Source: Auritidibacter sp. Marseille-P8566
GTDB taxonomy: Bacteria > Bacteroidota > Bacteroidia > Flavobacteriales > Flavobacteriaceae
Direction of reading: 5' to 3'
Assembly: GCA_943325595.2 (NCBI GenBank)
Contig: CALPQA020000165.1
Span: 1 to 5,498, forward strand
DNA length: 5,498 nt
Shown here: positions 1-4,802 of the stretch, one piece after another
How the letters are laid out: the number at the start of each line of letters is the position of its first letter
How positions within the stretch are numbered: the stretch's first letter is position 1
Notes under the pieces: generated by a model
The model's input: the letters and a program-made list of their open reading frames with translations, nothing else
Told to the model about the DNA's origin: nothing
The model's database searches: none
Made by a program: the position numbers and the translations under genes

Positions 1-115
1 ATATTTGCCAAACGGCATCGATAGAGATTATATCCGATGGTTGTATACCGCAATTACAAGAGCAAAAGACAAGCTGTATTTGATAGGTTTCAAAGATGAA
101 AGTTTCGAAGAATAG
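1..115 (+). CDS. RecD-like SF1 DNA helicase, C-terminal end (partial)
   Basis: The first complete codon is at position 2 and the stop is TAG at 113-115, leaving 37 codons of a gene that starts left of the window. The visible residues include [15 protein letters not shown], which matches helicase motif VI of the UvrD_C_2 type seen at the end of RecD-like and related superfamily 1 helicases. In that family the motif VI arginine contacts the ATP gamma phosphate. The chain ends about 11 residues after the motif, as is usual for compact RecD-like ATPases. The call rests on this motif alone. Inference: an ATP-dependent helicase in DNA repair or recombination, possibly the short AAA-family RecD-like protein of Flavobacteria rather than true RecD, because a RecBCD subunit cannot be shown from the tail. 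The next gene, kdsB, has its own promoter-like element, so co-transcription is not required. Confidence 0.72.
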   Translation, partial: YLPNGIDRDYIRWLYTAITRAKDKLYLIGFKDESFEE

Positions 116-136
116 TTAGAATTATAAAATCATTTG

Positions 137-144
137 TAAGTTTG
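137..144 (+). promoter_or_regulatory. Bacteroidota-type promoter -7 element of kdsB
   Basis: TAAGTTTG is a perfect match to the flavobacterial -7 consensus TAnnTTTG. It lies 18 bases before the ATG at 163, so transcription would start near 150 with a very short leader. No good TTG -33 element is present; the nearest candidate is TTA at 116-118, with an 18-base spacer. The element covers the alternative TTG start at 142, which argues for the ATG at 163 as the true start. Confidence 0.55.
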
Positions 145-162
145 TATTTTAAAAAGTTGAAC

Positions 163-888
163 ATGAAAATAATAGCAGTTATTCCAGCACGTTACGCATC
201 GACACGATTTCACGCTAAATTAATGCAAGATTTAGGCGGTAAAACCGTTATTTCCAGAACGTATGAAGCGGCAGTGAATACCAATTTATTTGATGACGTT
301 TTTGTTGTTACCGATTCTGATTTGATTTTCAACGAGATTGTTTCTCAAGGTGGAAAAGCCATTATGAGTATCAAAGAGCATGAATCTGGGAGCGATAGAA
401 TTGCCGAAGCTGTTGAACATTTAGCTGTTGATGTCGTTGTAAATGTTCAAGGTGACGAGCCTTTTATCAATAAAGAACCATTAGAAAAATTACTACAAGT
501 TTATAGAAATGATTCCAAAAACGAAGTTGATTTGGCTTCTTTAATGCGAGAAATCACCGATTTGGAAGAAATAAACAATCCTAATAATGTGAAAGTTGTA
601 GTAGACCAAAACGATTTTGCATTGTATTTTTCCCGTTCTGTAATTCCATATCCAAGAGAAGTAAATGTTGGCGTGCGTTACATGCAACATATTGGGATTT
701 ATGCTTTTAGAAAGCAAGCGTTATTGGATTTTTATAGTTTACCAATGAAAACTTTAGAAGCTTCTGAAAAATTAGAACAATTGCGTTATTTAGAATTTGG
801 AAAACGCATCAAAATGGTTGAAACTACACATGTTGGAATTGGAATTGACACCTTTGAAGATTTAGAAAAAGCGCGAAAATTAATTTAA
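163..888 (+). CDS. kdsB: 3-deoxy-manno-octulosonate cytidylyltransferase (CMP-Kdo synthetase)
   Basis: KdsB joins CTP and Kdo to give CMP-Kdo and pyrophosphate in the cytoplasm. CMP-Kdo is the donor for the inner core of lipopolysaccharide. The 241 residues match the usual length of about 245. Visible signatures are the nucleotide-binding N-terminus [10 protein letters not shown] (7-16) with Lys19, [10 protein letters not shown] (74-83), NVQGDEP (94-100) whose Asp98 matches the Mg-binding aspartate of E. coli Kds[12 protein letters not shown] (155-165), HIGIYAFRK (176-184), [16 protein letters not shown] (198-213) and GIDT (227-230) with the second metal aspartate. The start is ATG 163 rather than the in-frame TTG 142: the protein then begins [10 protein letters not shown] as in the family, and 142 lies inside the -7 promoter element. 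Position 17 is His where E. coli KdsB has Pro (STRLPGK). The stop codon directly abuts that of the convergent channel gene. Confidence 0.96.
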   Translation: MKIIAVIPARYASTRFHAKLMQDLGGKTVISRTYEAAVNTNLFDDVFVVTDSDLIFNEIVSQGGKAIMSIKEHESGSDRIAEAVEHLAVDVVVNVQGDEPFINKEPLEKLLQVYRNDSKNEVDLASLMREITDLEEINNPNNVKVVVDQNDFALYFSRSVIPYPREVNVGVRYMQHIGIYAFRKQALLDFYSLPMKTLEASEKLEQLRYLEFGKRIKMVETTHVGIGIDTFEDLEKARKLI

Positions 889-907
889 TTACTCCTTATT
901 TTCGTGT
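871..907. terminator. Possible hairpin across the two convergent stop codons
   Basis: CGAAAAT (874-880) pairs perfectly with ATTTTCG (898-904). The stem can extend to 871/907 using G-U and C-G pairs on the + strand, and inward by two A-U pairs past a one-base bulge. The loop contains the stop codons of kdsB and the channel gene. On the - strand a TTTTT run (complement of 866-870) lies at the base of the stem, which could terminate the channel transcript inside the kdsB end. No comparable U-run follows on the + strand. AT-rich sequence makes chance pairing possible. Confidence 0.35.
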
Positions 908-1587
908 TCAAAATTTATTTTGGTTGAGAAAAAATTCAAGAACAAAATAACGAAAAACAAGAATAATAAGGCTTGTGTACTTACCAGAAATTTTCCCATT
1001 GGTGTAATTGGATAAAAATCTCCATATCCGATAGATGACGAGGTGATGATACTAAAGTATATGGCGTCAAACCAATGTGAGAAAGGTTTATTGAGATAAT
1101 TTCCACATGAATAAAGTACTGCATACGCAAAAACGATTTCTAAATAATTAAAAAAAAGCAACAACATTGACCTTTTATAAGAGCGTGGTTTCGAAAAGGA
1201 ATCGGATGCGAAAATGAGCGTTGGAATGTAGAGCACGGTTTCCAACAAAACATAAACCATCAAATAAACAAGTATTGGATTTGTTTGCCAATTGTTGTGC
1301 AGCATAATAAGGGGAAAGCACACTTTTAGCAAGACATAAAAATCGAGTGATAAATCTTTGTATTGAGGTCCTTTTTGATTGGCTAAGTACTTTATATAAA
1401 TTCCGGGAAACAATAATTGGGAAGAGGAAAGCAATAAGCGAATTATTTTTTCGATTCCATTATCATCTTGATGGTCATTATTCCAAATTGCTTTTATGTT
1501 TTGGATGGTTTTTTGTATTGGATTTTGCTCTGAATTTTCAAAGGGTGATCCATTTCCGATTAGTAATTTTTTAAGGATTTGTTTCAT
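889..1587 (-). CDS. Potassium channel family protein (Ion_trans_2 pore)
   Basis: This 232-residue inner-membrane protein carries the K+ selectivity filter SIGYGD at 185-190, in the context FSIITSSSIGYGDFYP. The pore loop (about 170-190) lies between two hydrophobic helices at about 139-161 and 198-220, which is the two-helix pore module of PF07885. Two or three further hydrophobic segments precede it, at about 47-67, 80-97 and 104-127. The first 45 residues are polar. The common filter sequence is TxGYG; here the Thr is Ser185. There is no RCK/TrkA-N regulatory domain and no clear S4 voltage sensor. The C-terminus ends 12 residues after the last helix, so gating by a cytoplasmic ligand domain is unlikely unless a partner provides it. 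Four copies of the pore would be needed, as in the family. The start ATG is preceded in frame by a stop at 1603-1605. I see no clear promoter upstream. Confidence 0.88.
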   Translation of the reverse strand: MKQILKKLLIGNGSPFENSEQNPIQKTIQNIKAIWNNDHQDDNGIEKIIRLLLSSSQLLFPGIYIKYLANQKGPQYKDLSLDFYVLLKVCFPLIMLHNNWQTNPILVYLMVYVLLETVLYIPTLIFASDSFSKPRSYKRSMLLLFFNYLEIVFAYAVLYSCGNYLNKPFSHWFDAIYFSIITSSSIGYGDFYPITPMGKFLVSTQALLFLFFVILFLNFFSTKINFEHENKE

Positions 1588-1690
1588 GTTGGATGGAATA
1601 AATTATCACTATTAAATTTACGATTTATTTTTGAGAACTAGAGATTTATTAAGTGTAATTGTATGAAAAATAGATGTGTTTAATCTCGAA

Positions 1691-1788
1691 TTGCGTGAAG
1701 GATTGCAGTGGAAATACTTTGTGGAGTAGAACGTAACAAAGATTGCAGCGGAAAGCCTGACCTGTAGTTTTTACGAAAGGGCACGCCC
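1691..1788. repeat. Intergenic repeat element with a duplicated 14-bp module
   Basis: GATTGCAGTGGAAA (1701-1714) recurs as GATTGCAGCGGAAA (1741-1754), 13 of 14 bases the same and exactly 40 bases apart. Each copy is preceded by a CGT(A/G)A-like sequence. The second copy continues into GCCTGACCTG and, after an A/T-rich spacer, GGGCACGCCC (1779-1788), itself a short inverted repeat. From memory, the combination GATTGCAGCGGAAAGCCcGACC ... GGGnCACGCCC is a common intergenic element in Flavobacterium and relatives. I recognise the pattern but cannot confirm it here. CTTTGT (1717-1722) and ACAAAG (1736-1741) could also pair between the two copies. No function is known to me; it may be a REP-like element or a transcribed structured RNA following the terminator. 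Confidence 0.55.
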
Positions 1789-1826
1789 AAAAAAAAACAA
1801 AACCCGTAATTTTCATTACAGGTTTT
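1789..1826 (-). terminator. Rho-independent terminator of the 1850-2374 gene
   Basis: Read on the - strand, AAAACCTGTAAT (1826-1815) pairs over all 12 positions with ATTACGGGTTTT (1810-1799), using one G-U wobble. The loop is GAAA, a stable GNRA tetraloop. It is followed by G and then nine T residues (1797-1789). The hairpin begins 23 bases after the stop codon of the gene. On the + strand the same sequence has one C-A mismatch and no U-run, so it acts for the - strand. Confidence 0.9.
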
Positions 1827-1849
1827 GGTATTTTATTACGGTATAATTT

Positions 1850-2374
1850 TTAATTCCACATCATACTCACTTCATTTTTGATGTAAGCCAAAGCAGTATT
1901 ACTTGGAGTTTGCTTGTCCATTAAATCATTCAAAATCACTTCCCTAAGTTTGTCGGCGCTATCTACGCGTTCGCTCATATTGGCTCTCCGTATCATTTGA
2001 ATTGTGGTGTTTTTTGCTGCTACAATAATTGTCCAGCACTCGTCAGACATGTATATTTGTTGCGTTAAATTGTGTTCAAATTCCTGTTCGATTTGAGCAA
2101 TCACATAGTTTTCATAGTCGTTTTTATCTTCAGATATGGGAGTAATCCGAATTAGTAATTTTGTTGGATTGATGCGTTCTAGATACAACGTCATTCTTTC
2201 AAATGCTTGTAAACGAATTGGTAATGCCTCTTTTTGAGCTTCTTTGTTCAACAAATAGCTTCGGCGATTTTCTTCATTTTTGTTATGTAATTTAAAGAAG
2301 TAAAAGGCGACAACACCAGTGATTATTGCGGGTAAGGTATAACTTAAAAGTTCAATTATTTTTGTAGTTTCCAT
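1850..2374 (-). CDS. Conserved flavobacterial membrane-anchored protein of unknown function
   Basis: This 174-residue protein has one N-terminal hydrophobic helix (about 9-28, SYTLPAIITGVVAFYFF). A charged, probably helical region rich in Glu, Lys and Arg follows (30-70, including NEENRRSYLLNKEAQKEALP), then a mixed alpha/beta-looking domain to the end. The layout suggests an inner-membrane anchor with a cytoplasmic domain. It resembles a family of short uncharacterised Bacteroidota proteins (I think DUF7935, from memory), whose function is not known. No catalytic motif is visible. The start is ATG at 2374-2372 rather than the in-frame TTG six bases upstream (2380): ATG gives METTKIIELL and leaves about 20 bases between a -7 element and the start. 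The gene has its own promoter and a strong terminator, so it is probably monocistronic. It is divergent from the PNGase F-like gene, with 147 bases between the starts. Confidence 0.85.
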   Translation of the reverse strand: METTKIIELLSYTLPAIITGVVAFYFFKLHNKNEENRRSYLLNKEAQKEALPIRLQAFERMTLYLERINPTKLLIRITPISEDKNDYENYVIAQIEQEFEHNLTQQIYMSDECWTIIVAAKNTTIQMIRRANMSERVDSADKLREVILNDLMDKQTPSNTALAYIKNEVSMMWN

Positions 2375-2400
2375 TGTCAAAATTCAGTTTTTAATAATAA

Positions 2401-2408
2401 CAAAAGTA
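2401..2408 (-). promoter_or_regulatory. -7 promoter element of the 1850-2374 gene
   Basis: On the - strand this reads TACTTTTG, a perfect TAnnTTTG match, 26 bases before the ATG at 2374. No TTG lies at the expected -33 distance upstream, so support comes from the -7 element and its position only. Confidence 0.5.
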
Positions 2409-2441
2409 AAACATTACTTTCTTAGTTGTTTGCTAATAAAT

Positions 2442-2460
2442 AATAATTTGACAAATTATT
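2442..2460. repeat. 19-bp palindrome over the -33 region
   Basis: AATAATTTGACAAATTATT has two perfect 9-bp arms around a single central A. It sits between the divergent promoters and covers the -33 element of the + strand gene, as an operator for a dimeric regulator would. The sequence is nearly all A and T, so chance is a real alternative. Confidence 0.35.
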
Positions 2461-2478
2461 TATTATTGGTTAAAATTG
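2448..2478 (+). promoter_or_regulatory. Promoter of the PNGase F-like gene, overlapping a palindrome
   Basis: TTGACA (2448-2453) is followed after 17 bases by TAAAAT (2471-2476). In flavobacterial terms this is TTG, a 20-base spacer and TAAAATTG (2471-2478), one base off TAnnTTTG. Transcription would start near 2485, giving a leader of about 37 bases before the GTG at 2522. A weaker alternative is TTG 2466-2468 with TATTTTTA at 2492-2499. The TTGACA lies within the perfect 9-bp inverted repeat 2442-2460, which could be an operator. Confidence 0.5.
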
Positions 2479-2521
2479 TTTAAAATTTTGATATTTTTAC
2501 TGAAATTAAAAATATATAACA

Positions 2522-3853
2522 GTGAAAAAAATTCTACTTATTCTATTATTAAGCATTTTTAATATTGATGGTTTTGCCCAAACAAGTCTGACGGTTTTTG
2601 ACCAAATACTTTTTTATGATGGTTATGCCGGAATTGTAAATCAGCCAGTTCCCGCAGGTGTTATTCGGCATCGAAACGATTTGTATGCTAAAAAATTAAC
2701 GGCAAGTCAGTTGTTGTCTTTTGGTGATTCTATGACTTTGAATGTTTCCATAAAGGCAGATTGTGATAATTATGACCGAATTGGGAATGTGAATTTAGCT
2801 TTTGTTCCTAAAGATGCTATTACCTATATTCCCGGAAATGTTCAAAGAATTGAATTGGCTAGGTTTATAACTCCTTTTATGAATAAAAATATACCTCCTA
2901 ATTTGGTTCCCTACACTTTTAACGTTGATAATATGGCGAAAATAGTGAAGGATCCCTCGATAATTGCGCTTTATGATATTTGGATTGAATTGGAAGTTTT
3001 TGGTGTTCCTTACGCTGCACAAACTCAAATTGCAGGTTGTACAGGAATAAACAGTGTGTTTTTCGGAACACTCGAGTTGGTTTCAAATACGACTACTTTA
3101 ACAACTGCTAATAATTTTTTATTGCCATTAAACTTTAAAAATAATTTAAATAACTACCAAGCGGGTGCCTCTGATGCTATTGGACAAACCGTTAGAACTA
3201 TCATTTTTAACCTGCCAACTACTATGGATAATGCAAGTTTTTATTTAATTACTTCAAATCACGGTGCCAATAGTGGAGGAGAAGAATACAATAGAAGACT
3301 GCATAAGATTTATTTTGATAATCCTTTAGTTCCTGTATTAACCTACACTCCAGGTGAGCCAACCTGTGAACCTTATAGAATTTATAACACACAAGGAAAC
3401 GGAATTTATGGCGCTACACCAAAAACAAATACCGAATGGCAATCCTTTAGCAACTGGTGTCCAGGAGCAAAAATACCAATTCGAAAAATTGATGTGGGAA
3501 GTTTAACTTCTGGAAATCATACTTTTAAAATTAGTGTACCTACTGCTGTTTTTAATAATGGTGAGGGTTATTTCCCAATTTCGTTATACTTACAAGCTTC
3601 AAATGCAGTTTTGGGATTACAAGAAATTAATAAGGTAGAATATTCTGTTTATCCAAATCCTTCGAATGATTTTATACATATTGAAACGATGGATGTAGTT
3701 AAAAAAGTATCAATATTAAATACTATTGGACAACATTTATATGAAGGAAATTCAAAGCAAGTTACTATTTCGAATTTGTCGAAAGGAGTGTACTTGCTTC
3801 AGATTGAATTCGAAAACAACATGATTGTGACCGAAAGAATAATTAAAAATTAA
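2522..3853 (+). CDS. Secreted PNGase F-like protein with T9SS sorting domain
   Basis: PNGase F cleaves the bond between Asn and N-linked glycans. This 443-residue chain has a signal peptide (1-20, ending GFAQ), a region resembling the two PNGase F domains (about 21-362), and a type A T9SS C-terminal domain (about 372-443: YSVYPNPSNDFIHIE, then ISNLSKGVYLLQIEF). T9SS export to the surface or medium is therefore expected. Aligned by eye with Elizabethkingia PNGase F, ARFITPF (113-119) matches GRFITPY, and NWCPGAKIPIRKIDV (311-325) matches GWCPGMAVPTRIDV. Catalytic Asp60 corresponds to Asp85 in YDR, Glu206 to Glu255 in GGEEY, Trp120 to Trp154 and Trp251 to Trp312. Glu118 corresponds to Asp152, Trp207 to Tyr256 and Arg248 to Phe. 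Only the Cys231-Cys252 disulfide looks kept (Cys282-Cys313). The GTG start is the only start that keeps the signal peptide: an in-frame stop lies at 2507-2509 and the next Met is residue 71. Family assignment is confident; glycan-releasing activity is not. Confidence 0.85.
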   Translation: MKKILLILLLSIFNIDGFAQTSLTVFDQILFYDGYAGIVNQPVPAGVIRHRNDLYAKKLTASQLLSFGDSMTLNVSIKADCDNYDRIGNVNLAFVPKDAITYIPGNVQRIELARFITPFMNKNIPPNLVPYTFNVDNMAKIVKDPSIIALYDIWIELEVFGVPYAAQTQIAGCTGINSVFFGTLELVSNTTTLTTANNFLLPLNFKNNLNNYQAGASDAIGQTVRTIIFNLPTTMDNASFYLITSNHGANSGGEEYNRRLHKIYFDNPLVPVLTYTPGEPTCEPYRIYNTQGNGIYGATPKTNTEWQSFSNWCPGAKIPIRKIDVGSLTSGNHTFKISVPTAVFNNGEGYFPISLYLQASNAVLGLQEINKVEYSVYPNPSNDFIHIETMDVVKKVSILNTIGQHLYEGNSKQVTISNLSKGVYLLQIEFENNMIVTERIIKN

Positions 3854-3876
3854 AAACAATTTGTTTCAATTTTTAT

Positions 3877-3912
3877 AAAAAAAGCTTAAGAATTTTTCTT
3901 GAGTTTTTTTTT
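3877..3912 (+). terminator. Rho-independent terminator after the PNGase F-like gene
   Basis: CTTAAGAA (3885-3892) pairs with TTCTTGAG (3896-3903) across a three-T loop, with one G-U wobble. The stem extends through a further G-U pair into the flanking A and T runs. Nine T residues (3904-3912) follow. It starts 23 bases after the stop codon and separates this gene from the transporter gene. Confidence 0.85.
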
Positions 3913-3931
3913 ACTATAAACTAACTAAAAC

Positions 3932-4702
3932 ATGGATACCACAATATTAATTTTATTATGTATTGCTGCTTTTTTAGCAGGTTTTGTAGATGCTATCGTT
4001 GGTGGTGGTGGATTAATTCAAACTCCAATGGGATTGGTTTTATTGCCTAGCCTTCCCGTTGCAACTGTAATTGGAAGTCTAAAAATTCCGTCTTTTAGCG
4101 GTACTTTTTTTGCAGCTTTGCAATACCTGAAAAAGATAGAAATGAATTGGAAATTGCTACTCATTATGATGGTTTTGGCAGTTCCTTCGGCTTTTGCAGG
4201 TTCTACTTTATTGACTTATGTAAGCAACGATTTTATGAAACCTTTGCTTTTAGTAATCCTTTCTTTATTACTAATTTACACGTATGTAAAGAAAAATTTT
4301 GGACAACATGCTGACAAATCTCATTCTTCAAAACAGCAAATTTTGTATGCCGTTTTGATTTCTTTTTTCATCGGTTTTTATGATGGTTTTATTGGACCTG
4401 GAACAGGAAGTTTTCTAGTTTTAGCATTTGTAACGTTACTTGGTTTTGATTTTCTTCAGGCTTCCGCCAATGCAAAAATGGTAAACTTAGCCACTAATTT
4501 TGGTTCGATTTGTTTGTTCATCATTAAAGGAAAAATCATTTGGTTAATTGCTACCCCCATGGCGGTTTGTAATGCTGTTGGTGGTTTTTTAGGAGCGAAA
4601 TTGGCAATAAATAAAGGAAATAAATTCATTAGAATTTTCTTTTTGATTGTTGTGTTGGGAACATTAATCCGATTTGCCTATGATGTTTTCTTTAGAAAAT
4701 AA
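3932..4702 (+). CDS. TauE/SafE family membrane transporter (probable anion exporter)
   Basis: This 256-residue polytopic protein has the internal duplication typical of PF01925 (formerly DUF81). The first half carries GFVDAIVGGGGLIQTPMGL (17-35). The second carries GFYDGFIGPGTGSFLVLAF (148-166), then ANAKMVNLATNFGSI (179-192). About seven or eight hydrophobic segments are visible, for example 4-24, 33-48, 75-93, 103-119, 137-155, 159-170, 203-222 and 232-250. A polar loop at 120-135 separates the halves. Members are inner-membrane carriers linked to export of sulfite, sulfoacetate or other organic sulfur anions, but most are untested. No sulfur metabolism gene lies nearby, so the substrate cannot be named. 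The start ATG has an in-frame stop just upstream (3926-3928). The terminator of the preceding gene ends 20 bases before the ATG, leaving little room for a promoter; read-through or a near-leaderless transcript is possible. Confidence 0.9.
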   Translation: MDTTILILLCIAAFLAGFVDAIVGGGGLIQTPMGLVLLPSLPVATVIGSLKIPSFSGTFFAALQYLKKIEMNWKLLLIMMVLAVPSAFAGSTLLTYVSNDFMKPLLLVILSLLLIYTYVKKNFGQHADKSHSSKQQILYAVLISFFIGFYDGFIGPGTGSFLVLAFVTLLGFDFLQASANAKMVNLATNFGSICLFIIKGKIIWLIATPMAVCNAVGGFLGAKLAINKGNKFIRIFFLIVVLGTLIRFAYDVFFRK

Positions 4703-4802
4703 ATTAAAATTGTAAATTGTATAACTTCTCATTTATAGTTTGTTTTCTTGCTAAATTCTTCATTCTAAATCCTTATTTTTGTAACATAATATTGAAAATT
4801 AA
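4703..4802. other. Intergenic gap between transporter and helicase genes
   Basis: This is 100 bases of AT-rich DNA with no gene. It contains the helicase promoter annotated at 4748-4781. I see no convincing terminator hairpin for the transporter, only a weak TATAA/TTATA pairing, so its transcript may run into the helicase gene. Confidence 0.6.
4748..4781 (+). promoter_or_regulatory. Flavobacterial-type promoter of the UvrD-like helicase gene
   Basis: TTG (4748-4750), a 23-base spacer and TATTTTTG (4774-4781, a perfect TAnnTTTG) fit the F. johnsoniae-type consensus, with the spacer at its upper limit. Transcription would begin near 4787, about 15 bases before the ATG at 4803. Confidence 0.65.

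Larger units (their letters stand above)
1588..1849. other. Intergenic region with repeat module and terminator
   Basis: This 262-base gap lies between the start of the channel gene and the end of the next - strand gene. I find no credible gene in it. The half near the channel (1588-1690) is plain AT-rich DNA. The other half holds the duplicated module at 1691-1788 and the terminator at 1789-1826, each annotated separately. The module is locally richer in G and C than its flanks. Confidence 0.7.

Noticed and set aside
1347..1574. 75-codon open frame on the + strand
   Set aside because: It lies entirely antisense to the K+ channel gene, which has clear family motifs. The translation shows no recognisable motif and no promoter precedes it.
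1701..1754. Two spaced direct repeats as a possible CRISPR remnant
   Set aside because: There are only two 14-bp copies, no further units, no cas genes, and the flanks match an intergenic repeat pattern instead.
2795..3028. 77-codon open frame on the - strand
   Set aside because: It is antisense within the PNGase F-like gene and has low-complexity composition with no family features.
2522..3853. Horizontal transfer of the PNGase F-like gene
   Set aside because: Its base composition and codon use look like its neighbours, and no mobile element or repeat flanks it.
3915..3920. TATAAA as a promoter for the transporter gene
   Set aside because: It lies only 12 bases before the ATG, has no suitable upstream element, and Bacteroidota promoters use TAnnTTTG rather than the E. 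coli -10 box.
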